From Hyphomicrobiaceae bacterium (GTDB lineage Bacteria > Pseudomonadota > Alphaproteobacteria > Rhizobiales > Hyphomicrobiaceae): 19,199 nucleotides of DNA. The position numbers and the translations under genes are program-made. The number at the start of each line of letters is the position of its first letter. The first letter of the stretch is position 1. A model generated the notes under the pieces. The model was not told the origin of the DNA. It searched no databases and was given only the letters and a program-made list of their open reading frames with translations. Of this stretch, positions 7,383 through 15,731 are shown one piece after another. The stretch covers positions 1 through 19,199 of the forward strand of contig JABSQE010000091.1 of assembly GCA_013214245.1 (NCBI GenBank). Direction: 5' to 3'.

Positions 7383-8438
7383 TCATGATAAATTTAACAC
7401 TGCGCGTATCGATTTTATTTTTAGGCCTTTGCCAATTAAAATAATACGCGTGCGTCTGTCTTTGCTTGGCCAACGCTCAAGTCTATGAATTGGATGAATG
7501 GTCTGTTGAACACCATGAGCTACGAATGGGCGTTCCGGATCATCTGTAAGTTTAAATAAGCCTTTCATTCTAAGTAAATCAGATCCTGAAATTACTTTCA
7601 ATGAATTCAGAAATAAACTGAACATTAGTGGTGTTATTGCTTCTTCTAAAAGAATGCAATGGCTCGTTATAAGAGAAGTATCATGACTTTGGTGTTTATG
7701 ATTGTGCGTATGAAAATTTTGTCCCTCTTCCATGTAGTAATCTGTATCAAGCCACGCTGATGCATTTTCTTCTTTGCTACGCAGATCATATGTTTTAGGG
7801 GTAAGCAATGCGTTATTCAAAAGTCTCCAATCATGTTTCTTGTCTAGAATATTAGCACCTGGATTAAGCTTAACCAACGCTTTTCTATCCCGATCAACAT
7901 TAGCTTTTACTTTAAAATTATCTACTAAATCAGATTTTGTGAGGACAATAATATCTGCAAGAGCGACCTGTTTAGCAGCTTCAGGATGTTGCTCAAGTGT
8001 GCTATAGCCATGTACAATATCAAAGAGTGTTACAACGCTGGATAACACGAATTGAGTGATAACTGTGTTCTGAATCAAATTCCCACCGGGTGGCGTAAGT
8101 AAATTTGCAATTGCAGGTGCAGGATCAACAAGACCTGTTGCTTCAATGATGACGCGAGAGAATTTAGATATCTTACGCTTTGTTCTGCGATGCCAGAGCC
8201 CAAATAAAGCATTCTGCACATCACCAGCTGCAGTACAGCACATACAACCAGTCGTTGTTGTAATTAGTTCATCATCTATATCTAAAATTAAATCATGATC
8301 AAGAGATACGTCGCCAAGCTCGTTAATTAACACAGCGGTGCCAGTGAACTCAGGTAAGCGTAATAAAGAGTTAATTAATGTTGTCTTACCGCTTCCAAGA
8401 AATCCGGTTAAGATAATGACGGGTATTGGTGCTAGCAT
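7383..8438 (-). CDS. COG0523 (CobW/P47K) GTPase, putative metallochaperone
   Basis: A G3E-family GTPase of 351 residues. Members deliver or insert metal ions (cobalt, zinc, iron or nickel, depending on subgroup). Motifs seen: P-loop GFLGSGKTT (12-20), the COG0523 metal-binding CxCC motif as CMCC (65-68), EATGLVDPAP (99-108), guanine-specificity TKSD (167-170), and a histidine-rich linker HTHNHKHQSHD (243-253) before the C-terminal CobW_C domain (about 257-350, containing LLRMKGLFKL). The His-rich linker strengthens a metal-binding role but does not identify the metal. It is transcribed alone on the minus strand, downstream of the TRAP operon and beyond a terminator-like hairpin. I found no obvious Zur-type palindrome or cobalamin riboswitch upstream, so regulation is unclear. 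It should not be called the cobalamin-pathway cobW: no cobalamin gene is nearby. Confidence 0.92.
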   Translation of the reverse strand: MLAPIPVIILTGFLGSGKTTLINSLLRLPEFTGTAVLINELGDVSLDHDLILDIDDELITTTTGCMCCTAAGDVQNALFGLWHRRTKRKISKFSRVIIEATGLVDPAPAIANLLTPPGGNLIQNTVITQFVLSSVVTLFDIVHGYSTLEQHPEAAKQVALADIIVLTKSDLVDNFKVKANVDRDRKALVKLNPGANILDKKHDWRLLNNALLTPKTYDLRSKEENASAWLDTDYYMEEGQNFHTHNHKHQSHDTSLITSHCILLEEAITPLMFSLFLNSLKVISGSDLLRMKGLFKLTDDPERPFVAHGVQQTIHPIHRLERWPSKDRRTRIILIGKGLKIKSIRAVLNLS

Positions 8439-8936
8439 TCTTGAACTATTGATGAAGCCATTTGATGTATAGTAAGTATGTATTCAGATGTTGTGTTAAA
8501 CTACGAACCTATACAAGCTTAATTTTACCACGTTACCAGTTATCTAAAATCTATTCTAATATTTTTGATACTGATTAACGTTGCACTAAAGGTTATATAT
8601 AATTTAATAAAAGATTCAAAGATTTTTCTAGATTTATAAAATATATTTCTCCAAACAAGTCAATATTTCTTCTTAAGTGTTACAGTAATTATTTAGTGTA
8701 CTAAAAAGTGCTCCAAATCTAAAAGGTTCTATAGACTAGCTTTTACCGATCTTGGTCTCATGCAGGTCTAGCGTAAAAAGTTGTTGGCTGCAGGACAAGT
8801 GATCTTTAGGTTTATTAGGACTAGTGTTCTATTTAATTTAAAGCCAGGTATGCACGTCTATCGTGTCATCCCTGGCTCCTGCCTGTGTGTTAGTTTGATG
8901 AATTACTTACCTTCCTAGAACGCTGCTGCCTAAAAC
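8439..8936. other. Intergenic gap between the TRAP operon and the COG0523 gene
   Basis: About 500 bases that must hold the end of the dctPQM transcript and the promoter of the COG0523 gene, both on the minus strand. The terminator-like hairpin at 8831-8877 accounts for the right end. Segments TAGAC/GTCTA and CTTTTAC/GTAAAAAG near 8730-8790 can pair, but I cannot assign a function. No gene or conserved RNA was recognised. Confidence 0.5.
8831..8877 (-). terminator. Probable intrinsic terminator of the dctPQM operon
   Basis: On the minus strand AGCCAGG (8877-8871) pairs with CCTGGCT (8848-8842). Inside it CACG (8865-8862) pairs with CGTG (8856-8853). The hairpin is followed by an AT-rich tail TTAAATTAAAT. 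It lies about 60 bases after the dctM stop codon. The tail is not a pure T-tract, so confidence is moderate. Confidence 0.6.
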
Positions 8937-10589
8937 CTAAAAGCCTAGTAGCCTTCCTGGAAGGTAAAGAACTATGCTAGGAAAGGCTATAAGTCCTGCG
9001 ATTGTGAGTGCGTCAGCAACGAAAAATGGACTGGAACCGCGAAAGACGTCTTGAACTGTAATATTTGGCTGCACACCAGCTACAACAAAACAGTTAAGCC
9101 CTATAGGTGGTGTGATTAGACAAAGTTCAGCCATTTTCACTACGATAATACCAAACCAGATGGCACAGCCGACATCGTTCATACCAAATGTACCAATACC
9201 ATCTGGAGCACTAGCACCAGCATTCAGCGCCATTACAGCGGGATAAACTACAGGCAATGTTAACAATAACATTCCGATTGCATCCATAAACATGCCGAGC
9301 ACTGCGTAAGCAAGTAATATGAGAATTAGTGTTAACATAGGACTTTGCTCTAATGAGGAAATCCAATCAGCAAAAGCTCCTGGCAAATCGGCGTATCCGA
9401 GGAAGCGAACATAAATTAGAACACCCCAAATAATGGTGAATATCATCACTGATAGCCTTGCCGTTTCTAGCAAAGCTGATTTAAATTCAGGCCAGCGCAT
9501 GCCTCGCACTTCAGGATCTCCGTTTGGATCGGGTTCAAAGAATGTCAAGCGTGGTAGAAAAGCGCGTAACCCCTTAGAAGTATTTTTGAAATCATTTCTG
9601 TCTGATCTGGTCGCACGTTTTTTTAGGTCTATCCTTCGCGATTTAACAGTGTGGCCATGTAACTGATCAGTACTTTTTCCTGCTAGCCAGCATTTGAGTC
9701 TGTTATTTATACCAATTAAGGATTCTTGCCATCCAGCCCAATACCCTCGAGTTACAGCCATAGTAAATACAACGAATGCTCCAAGCGCACCACCCTCCGT
9801 TGGCGTACCCCAAGCGTCACCACCTGTAGGATTGTAGATGAAGAGAATGATGATTGCTATTACAAAAAAAATGGGAAACACGCCTGGTAACGACTCTAAC
9901 TTTTGAAGCAATGTAAATCCACGAACAGGTGGACCAAAGTTCTTGAACATTAAAGCAAGGGAAACAACTAGGCCACCGTAAATAAAAGCAGAAAACAGCC
10001 CCGGGAGAAATCCTGCTAACAATAATGCACCGACATCTTGTTCTACAATTATAGCGTAGATTACTAGGATAGCTGAAGGTGGAATAAGTGATGCTAAAGT
10101 ACCTGCCGACGCAACAACACCAGCGGCAAATCGTTTGTCGTAACCAAGCTTAAGCATTTCTGGAATTGCAACACGAGCAAAAACTGCAGACGTTGCAACA
10201 GAAGCTCCAGAAACAGCTGCAAAGCCAGCCGTCGCAAAAACCGTCGAAACCGCCAAGCCTCCTGGTAGCCATCCTATCCAGCGTTTAGCTGCTTCGAAAA
10301 GAGACTTTGTAAAACCAGCGTAATAGGCAAGATAACCAATTAAAATAAATGTTGGTATTAGCGATAATGCTTGGGATGCAATTTTTGAATGCGGAACCTG
10401 ACCAGCAATGTTGCCTGCTATAGATAGTGCCCAAAAAAATTTACTCGGATTGTAGTCGTGTTTTGACCAAAAAATCCATATAAGTCCTGTTAATCCAGCG
10501 ATAGCGGCTGCGAAAGCAACTCTCACGCCGATTATGACCATTATCAATAGCGCGCCTGAAACAGCGAGCCCAATTTCAATAGGTGTCAT
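8937..10589 (-). CDS. dctM: TRAP transporter large permease subunit (DctM-like)
   Basis: This inner-membrane protein is the ion-coupled channel of a tripartite ATP-independent periplasmic (TRAP) transporter. At 550 residues it is longer than the usual 420-450. Family motifs: SGASVATSAVF (127-137), LASLIPPSAILVIYA (165-179), GTPTEGGALGA (261-271), GMFMDAIGMLLLTLPVVYP (432-450) and IVVKMAELCLITPPIGLNCF (482-501). About a dozen hydrophobic segments are visible. The extra length is a polar, very basic insertion at roughly 281-366, between two membrane segments (KSRRIDLKKRATRSDRND within it), presumably cytoplasmic. A good Shine-Dalgarno (GGAG, seven bases before the ATG) supports the start. It follows dctQ by 24 bases, so the two are co-transcribed. 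The substrate is unknown; the DctBD neighbours suggest a C4-dicarboxylate or similar acid. Confidence 0.95.
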   Translation of the reverse strand: MTPIEIGLAVSGALLIMVIIGVRVAFAAAIAGLTGLIWIFWSKHDYNPSKFFWALSIAGNIAGQVPHSKIASQALSLIPTFILIGYLAYYAGFTKSLFEAAKRWIGWLPGGLAVSTVFATAGFAAVSGASVATSAVFARVAIPEMLKLGYDKRFAAGVVASAGTLASLIPPSAILVIYAIIVEQDVGALLLAGFLPGLFSAFIYGGLVVSLALMFKNFGPPVRGFTLLQKLESLPGVFPIFFVIAIIILFIYNPTGGDAWGTPTEGGALGAFVVFTMAVTRGYWAGWQESLIGINNRLKCWLAGKSTDQLHGHTVKSRRIDLKKRATRSDRNDFKNTSKGLRAFLPRLTFFEPDPNGDPEVRGMRWPEFKSALLETARLSVMIFTIIWGVLIYVRFLGYADLPGAFADWISSLEQSPMLTLILILLAYAVLGMFMDAIGMLLLTLPVVYPAVMALNAGASAPDGIGTFGMNDVGCAIWFGIIVVKMAELCLITPPIGLNCFVVAGVQPNITVQDVFRGSSPFFVADALTIAGLIAFPSIVLYLPGRLLGF

Positions 10590-10613
10590 TGTGCTTCTCC
10601 ATACACGAACTGA

Positions 10614-11252
10614 CTAAGATCTAGATTTTTGTGCAGAGACGCTGGCTGCTTCATTTGCAGCAACTGTTGCGGCATCTTCAATCATAGGAACTGCCGCAGG
10701 TGTCTTTTCGTTTTTTATGAAGGCTTTCACGTAAGCGATTAGCTGCAGCATAAGTCTTAGTGCGATCACTGCGAAAGCCAGAGGTGCAAGCAGCTTTGCA
10801 GGCCAGAGCGGTAGACGAATGTCTAAGCTTGAATCACGACTCCAATATGGAGCACTTAAATCAAAGGAGCGTGCAAAGTGTTCCCAACTTCCCCATAGCA
10901 TAACTAATACAAGCAATAACATAAAAAAAACGCCAATTGCTTCTATAAGCCAAAGCATACGTCCTCTAAGTTGCCCAACTATAATGTCCATGCGGATGTG
11001 ACCACCTAGGCGTTGACAATAAGCCATTCCAATAAATGCAATGATCGGCATTATCTGCTCTATCCAGTCTATATATCCTGGTAGTGGAGCACTGAATGCG
11101 TTGCGCCCGCCAACGTTAATTACGGCAAGGATCATTAAAGAAAAAACTGCGAACCCGCCAATCAGTGCGAGCAAAGTCTCATATTTATGTAGTGTGCTAT
11201 CAAGTTGACTTATAACAGAGCCATCTTCATGCACTGGATTAGCACCGGCCAT
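10614..11252 (-). CDS. dctQ: TRAP transporter small permease subunit (DctQ-like)
   Basis: The 212-residue small membrane subunit of the TRAP transporter bridges the binding protein and the large permease. Four hydrophobic segments are visible at about 26-47, 63-79, 99-121 and 150-174, the standard DctQ topology. The conserved loop after the second one, RLGGHIRMDIIVGQL (81-95), is typical. The N-terminal 20 residues and the C-terminal tail from about 180 (Ala-rich) are hydrophilic extensions. An AGG seven bases before the ATG supports the start. It lies between dctP (91-base gap) and dctM (24-base gap) in one minus-strand operon. Confidence 0.92.
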   Translation of the reverse strand: MAGANPVHEDGSVISQLDSTLHKYETLLALIGGFAVFSLMILAVINVGGRNAFSAPLPGYIDWIEQIMPIIAFIGMAYCQRLGGHIRMDIIVGQLRGRMLWLIEAIGVFFMLLLVLVMLWGSWEHFARSFDLSAPYWSRDSSLDIRLPLWPAKLLAPLAFAVIALRLMLQLIAYVKAFIKNEKTPAAVPMIEDAATVAANEAASVSAQKSRS

Positions 11253-11343
11253 GGGAATACCTAGAGATTATATTGAATTAATATTGCAAGAACCGGCCAA
11301 GATCTTCATTATAGCCAGTTTCGATGAGTTTTAGTTATACTAG

Positions 11344-12348
11344 TTATTTTGCCAATTCTTCACGCACAAGGTTTAACAGATCTTGTGCTGGAAGGCCGCG
11401 GCGATTGTTATCTTTAACCCAAGCAGCTGCTGCCGGGCCAGCAATTCCTAGACGAAAAGCCTCTAAGTTCTCAGCATTGTATGTTATTTGTTCGACCTTC
11501 TTTTTTTCAAGAACAGGCCACCATTTTTTCATCGTATTTTCGTTGTAGTAGGAGATATAGTGTTTAATTGCTTCATCAACTGAACTGGTGAGAGCCTTAC
11601 GTTCCGTGTCATTAAGAGAAATCAAAGCATCTGTATTTACAACTACGGGACAATTTACTGTGCCAGGATTAAGGTTAGTTGTCCACCATTTTACAATTTC
11701 AACCGTACCAAATGATATGTGAGCATGTGGGGCAAAAGCTACAGCTTTGATGACGCCACTGTCTAGAGCCTGACGTACCTCTGCTGCTCCCATGGATGTT
11801 GGAACTGCACCGATTGCACCCATAGCGTTTCCTATGCCTCCAGTTGCGCGGATGCTCATGCCTCTGAAGTCTTTTAAAGTTTTGGGTGGTTTCCCAATGC
11901 CTGCAATATTGTACTGCGGTAATGGTGTAGGCATAAGTAGTGTAGCATTCCAACGTGCCAGGTCTTTCTTAACAGCTGGGTGTTTGTAGACAGCCATAGA
12001 AATTCTAGCTTCTTGTTCGAGCGAAGTCACACCCAGAAATGGCAACTCGAGGACCGTGATAGATGGGTTTTTATCCTCGTGATAACTAGCGCAAAACTGT
12101 GCCATTTCAAAGGCGCCAAACGATATGTTGTCTAAGTTTTCTCTAGCTTTCGAGAGACCACCATAAGATATTTTGAGCTTCAAACTACCATTGGTCTTTT
12201 TATCGACAAGTTCGGCAAGTTTGTGCACATGCTCAGTGAAAGCGCGACGCTTTCCCCAAAGCGATACATTCCATTCTGCAGCGTATACGTGGGTAGCAGA
12301 TATGGCCAACATAACGAATGCTGATACACTAAAAAAAGTGCGATTCAT
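11344..12348 (-). CDS. dctP: TRAP transporter periplasmic solute-binding protein (DctP-like)
   Basis: The extracytoplasmic receptor of the TRAP system. From the chosen start the protein has 334 residues and begins with a classical signal peptide (MNRTFFSV, hydrophobic core, VYA before AEW; cleavage near residue 23). The fold shows SYGGLSKARENLDNISFGAFEMAQ-type N-terminal sequence and the segment FRGMSIRATGG, whose second arginine (about R167) is the family residue that salt-bridges the substrate carboxylate. Start choice: a longer frame begins at 12372, but a strong GGAGG (12358-12354) sits inside it and is spaced five bases from the ATG at 12348. The 12348 start also puts the signal peptide at the N-terminus. 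It heads the dctP-dctQ-dctM operon and lies 259 bases downstream of dctD. The substrate is not deducible; C4-dicarboxylates are plausible by context. Confidence 0.93.
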   Translation of the reverse strand: MNRTFFSVSAFVMLAISATHVYAAEWNVSLWGKRRAFTEHVHKLAELVDKKTNGSLKLKISYGGLSKARENLDNISFGAFEMAQFCASYHEDKNPSITVLELPFLGVTSLEQEARISMAVYKHPAVKKDLARWNATLLMPTPLPQYNIAGIGKPPKTLKDFRGMSIRATGGIGNAMGAIGAVPTSMGAAEVRQALDSGVIKAVAFAPHAHISFGTVEIVKWWTTNLNPGTVNCPVVVNTDALISLNDTERKALTSSVDEAIKHYISYYNENTMKKWWPVLEKKKVEQITYNAENLEAFRLGIAGPAAAAWVKDNNRRGLPAQDLLNLVREELAK

Positions 12349-12353
12349 CATTT

Positions 12354-12358
12354 CCTCC
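12354..12358 (-). promoter_or_regulatory. Shine-Dalgarno deciding the dctP start
   Basis: GGAGG on the minus strand lies five bases before the ATG at 12348. Because it falls inside the longer frame starting at 12372, it argues that the first eight codons of that frame are untranslated leader. Confidence 0.75.
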
Positions 12359-12420
12359 ATTGATTTGTTCATAATTAACTATTCATAGCACAACTTTTAA
12401 TCTAACTCGGTACTATCATC

Positions 12421-12475
12421 TGTGCACATGAAAAAATATGCACAATAACTAAAAAATATTCTGCGGAAATCCGCA
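12421..12475. promoter_or_regulatory. Candidate operator region upstream of dctP
   Basis: Two dyads lie about 75 to 125 bases before the dctP start. TGCGGA-AA-TCCGCA (12462-12475) is a perfect 6-bp inverted repeat with a two-base spacer. TGTGCA (12421-12426) and TGCACA (12439-12444) form a second inverted repeat, the left arm being part of the palindrome TGTGCACA. Fis-type regulators such as DctD bind dyads, so these are plausible sites. I found no convincing sigma-54 -24/-12 element (GG, ten bases, GC) in this gap. Confidence 0.4.
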
Positions 12476-12631
12476 TGATTCAAAATTGCATGTAATTATA
12501 GGATATTACCCGGCAGATCATGAGGTTGTAGCTAGGTCTAATGTACATCTTCCAACATCGGCAGTTTCAATTATTATGACTAATTAGATAGGATCCTACC
12601 ATTAAGTTTGGATAGCAATTTAAGATAGGGT

Positions 12632-13936
12632 TTAGAAAAGGGTGTTCTTATCAAGACCAAGTTTAACTATTTTCTCGTTAAGTGTTCTTCGGGCAATACC
12701 TAATGCCCTTGCCGTTGGATCCATTCTGCCCTGATTGGCTTTGATTGCTTGAGCAATTAGTTCCCGTTCAAGTGCAGCGATTGCAGTGCGTAGCGTCGGT
12801 GGTACATCAGACGGTTCTCTGTTTATTGCAAGTGCAGTTGCAACCGATGGATCCCCACGCCTCACACCAAGCATTTGACGTTCCGCGATATTTCGTAATT
12901 CACGAACGTTACCTGGCCAATTATAAGAAAGCAATTCGGTTAAGTCTGCTGTTGTTGGAATTGGCGGATCTAATTGGTATACCTTACTAAGCAATGCTAA
13001 AAATTGCCCATGAAGTTCTGAAATGTCGCGTGGGCGATCACGCAAAGGTGGGATGGTAAGCACTACGGTACTAATCATAAAATAAAGTTCAGCGAGCAAA
13101 TGAGATTCATCGAGCAGTGAAACTAAGTCCTTTTCTGCGGTGGAAATGATTGTAACTGTACGTTCGACTGAAGATGCGTCTATAATAGGTTCAATCAAAC
13201 GGGTTAGTGCAGGCTGCATCGTTATAGGGCAGGCATCAATATGGTCGAGTAATAGAGTACCACCAATTTGTTTCAGTGTTCGCAAGTCTATTTCATACTG
13301 TATTAAGTTTTCATCGCTAAGCCGACTGCATTGGAGAGTAATAAAGGTGCTGTCAGACTTTGCGCGCATGTTATGGCAGGCACGCGCAACGAGTTTTTTG
13401 TTAGTGCCGGTTTCACCAATCAACAACAGCGGGGCATTAAATGGATGCAGATTGACGATTTCTTCGCGCAAAGTCACTATAGATGCGCTCGAACCTGGTA
13501 AAGCTCGTTCAAGACCAATTGTTTCGCTGAGACAACGTTTTAGCTGATGGGCCTCGCATTGGAGTCTATGTTGTTCGGCGGCATTATTTAATGTCTGTAA
13601 AAGCTGATGCGGGTCAAATGGTTTTGCAACAAAGCTATAGGCACCATTATGAATCGCTTCAACAGCCTTTGTGATATCGCCATGAGCTGAAATCAAAACG
13701 ACAGGTGGAGATTGTTTTTTTTTTAATTCAGCCATAAAATCAAGGCCAGACATTCCAGGCATTTTGACATCTGTCAATACTGTTGTCACATTTGAAAGCT
13801 GGCCAGATTTGATGGCTGTCTCTGCACTTTCACTAAGAGTAACATTCCATCCAGTTGTCTCTAATAGCTGTTTTAGAGAGTCACGCATTGAAGGATCATC
13901 ATCTACGACTAAGATATGTTTATCAATGTTAGTCAT
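12632..13936 (-). CDS. dctD: DctD-like response regulator with a degenerate sigma-54-activator (AAA+) domain
   Basis: The 434-residue response regulator partners DctB. The receiver (about 5-120) is complete: acidic pocket D12-D14, phospho-acceptor D56, S83 and K105. The C-terminal Fis-type helix-turn-helix is also intact (TARALGIARRTLNEKIVKLGL, about 408-428). The central AAA+ domain is abnormal. Walker A reads GETGTNKK (174-181) instead of GETGTGKE. The segment between QCSRL and GGTLLL is about a dozen residues shorter than in Rhizobium DctD and has no GAFTGA loop. Walker B is LLLDHI, not LFLDEI. The two arginine-finger positions in the usual FREDLYYRL are replaced (LLAELYFMI, 280-288). LRDRPRDI (298-305) and WPGNVREL (340-347) remain. 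The start overlaps the dctB end by 8 bases. It probably still binds DNA on phosphorylation, but ATP-driven sigma-54 activation looks unlikely. Confidence 0.9.
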   Translation of the reverse strand: MTNIDKHILVVDDDPSMRDSLKQLLETTGWNVTLSESAETAIKSGQLSNVTTVLTDVKMPGMSGLDFMAELKKKQSPPVVLISAHGDITKAVEAIHNGAYSFVAKPFDPHQLLQTLNNAAEQHRLQCEAHQLKRCLSETIGLERALPGSSASIVTLREEIVNLHPFNAPLLLIGETGTNKKLVARACHNMRAKSDSTFITLQCSRLSDENLIQYEIDLRTLKQIGGTLLLDHIDACPITMQPALTRLIEPIIDASSVERTVTIISTAEKDLVSLLDESHLLAELYFMISTVVLTIPPLRDRPRDISELHGQFLALLSKVYQLDPPIPTTADLTELLSYNWPGNVRELRNIAERQMLGVRRGDPSVATALAINREPSDVPPTLRTAIAALERELIAQAIKANQGRMDPTARALGIARRTLNEKIVKLGLDKNTLF

Positions 13937-15731
13937 TTGAAGCCCTCTTGTTATTACTCAGCGGAAGGCGAACCCAGAATTGGGCGCCTGTTGGCTCTCT
14001 GGAGGCGACGTCAATAGAACCAGCATGCTCACGTATAATAGTTGAGACAATCGCTAAACCAAGTCCAAGACCCTTACCTGAATTTCGCGTTGTAAAAAAT
14101 GGCTCCTGCATATCTTCAAGTGTCGCATCGTTAAAGCCTACACCCGTATCTGATACAGAGATTAGCGCTTGCTCGCCCTCTTTTGTGATCGACAAAGTGA
14201 CTTGGCGCAGCAATTGACCTTCTACTGCGGAAATAGCATTGGTTATGAAATTGACTAGCACTTGTTCAATGCGCAGACGATTAGCTACAACTATTACGGC
14301 TTGGTTGCAAAGGTAACTGCGGAACGTGATATCATTAGCCTTGATATCATGTTGAACTAAGTTGAAAACAGAGGATTTGAGTTCACGCAAATCAAAAACT
14401 TCTCGCTCTCTATCAGGAGATTGTGCAAAAAACCGGAGTTGATGCGTAATGCCATCCATACGTTCTGAAATAGATTTTACATTTTTTAGGAAGGTGCTTT
14501 TTTTCTGATGTTCGGTGTTTTTTCTTAGTTCTTCGGCTGCAATGTAGGTTTTGAGTGCCGCAATAGGTTGGCCAAGTTCGTGAGTTACACAAGCAGCTAG
14601 TTGACCAAGCGTAGCCAGTTTATTCTGCCGCTCTAGTTCCTGCTGAGCAGTTGTAAGCTGACGCTCAACTGCATTGCGTTCTGCGATCTCTGTTGAAAGT
14701 CGAACATTTGCTTTTTCACTGGCCATAAGTGCAGCACGGACACGATTGGAGCGAACAAATGCAGCTAAAGCTAAAACTGAGGTAAGCAAGGCGCCTGTAA
14801 TTATGCTGGTGGATATTGCACGTTCATTGGCACGCTGTGTTGTTGCTAACAAATGGAGTTTCCAGCCAGAAGTTTCAGATTCAGTTCGGGCGTATAAAAA
14901 GTTTGTTCCTTCGAATTTCACCGATTTAGAAGTGGTTTCTATCCACTTAACTCGGTCTAATTCGTGAGTGCCGTACTGACGGTTTTTTCTTAGACTTAAG
15001 CGTTTATTTTCTGGTATTGTTTGTATAGCTTTATAAAGCAACCGTGTCTGAGATGCTAAAATAATGATGCTATTTTGATCAGAAACAAGAATGGTATCAC
15101 GATGATTTCGCAAGGTGTTTTGAAGCGTCTGCATGTCTAACTTCACTACAATAACGCCTAAGACGATGCCGCCCGATGAGAGTACAGGCTCGGAAATAAA
15201 ATATCCTGGGCGAGTGGTTGTTGTGCCGATTGCAAAATACTGTCCTGTCTTTCCCGATCTAGCATCTCTAAAGTAAGGTCGAAAGCTGTAGTTCTGACCT
15301 ACAAATGTTGGATCTGAGCCGGAATTAGATGAAGCAATTGTGTGGCCACTCATATCTATTAAGAATATTGCCTCCAGTCCTGCCCTGTGTGTAAAATCTT
15401 TTAGAAGTAGGTTGAGCTCATTTGTTGAGAGATCCTCTAAGCCTGCAATGACTCGCGGATCTTTTGCGAGGATGTAAGGAAGCTGCTGATAGCGTTTTAG
15501 AAAACTGTCAAGTGTCGCTCGATAGAACGCTATACGCGTAACAACGTTTGCGTGTTCTAGTTTTGCGAAATAGTTGTGTGAGCCAGCGTAGATAGATGTC
15601 AGTAGTGTGGATATGAACAATGTAGCTATAAGCCATGTGGTGTATGGTTTATGTAATCTCTGATATCCATACCTGTGAAGGTGTCTTAGTGTTCTCACGA
15701 ACCTTTTTATAAATTTAAACAATCGTTGCAT
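13929..15731 (-). CDS. dctB: Sensor histidine kinase of the DctB type
   Basis: A 600-residue membrane histidine kinase. A first transmembrane segment (about 31-49) is followed by a periplasmic double-Cache-type sensor (about 50-305), which includes the dicarboxylate-sensor-like stretch SFRPYFRDARSGKTGQYFA (149-167) and PGYFISEPV (175-183). A second transmembrane segment (about 307-326) and a coiled region lead to the kinase: H-box VTHELGQPIAAL with phospho-acceptor H384, N-box NFITNAISA (494-502), G1 DTGVGF (528-533) and G2 GKGLGLGLAI (552-561). The length agrees with characterised DctB proteins. It overlaps dctD by 8 bases, so the pair is co-translated, and it lies upstream of the TRAP operon it presumably controls. 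The ligand is inferred to be an organic acid. No strong Shine-Dalgarno precedes the ATG. Confidence 0.94.
   Translation of the reverse strand: MQRLFKFIKRFVRTLRHLHRYGYQRLHKPYTTWLIATLFISTLLTSIYAGSHNYFAKLEHANVVTRIAFYRATLDSFLKRYQQLPYILAKDPRVIAGLEDLSTNELNLLLKDFTHRAGLEAIFLIDMSGHTIASSNSGSDPTFVGQNYSFRPYFRDARSGKTGQYFAIGTTTTRPGYFISEPVLSSGGIVLGVIVVKLDMQTLQNTLRNHRDTILVSDQNSIIILASQTRLLYKAIQTIPENKRLSLRKNRQYGTHELDRVKWIETTSKSVKFEGTNFLYARTESETSGWKLHLLATTQRANERAISTSIITGALLTSVLALAAFVRSNRVRAALMASEKANVRLSTEIAERNAVERQLTTAQQELERQNKLATLGQLAACVTHELGQPIAALKTYIAAEELRKNTEHQKKSTFLKNVKSISERMDGITHQLRFFAQSPDREREVFDLRELKSSVFNLVQHDIKANDITFRSYLCNQAVIVVANRLRIEQVLVNFITNAISAVEGQLLRQVTLSITKEGEQALISVSDTGVGFNDATLEDMQEPFFTTRNSGKGLGLGLAIVSTIIREHAGSIDVASREPTGAQFWVRLPLSNNKRASND

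Noticed and set aside
8439..8936. Cobalamin riboswitch or Zur site controlling the COG0523 gene
   Set aside because: Neither the B12-box-like core nor a Zur-type palindrome is present.
12373..12631. Sigma-54 promoter (-24/-12) upstream of dctP
   Set aside because: I looked for GG-N10-GC with TGGCAC/TTGCA context on the minus strand and found no convincing match.
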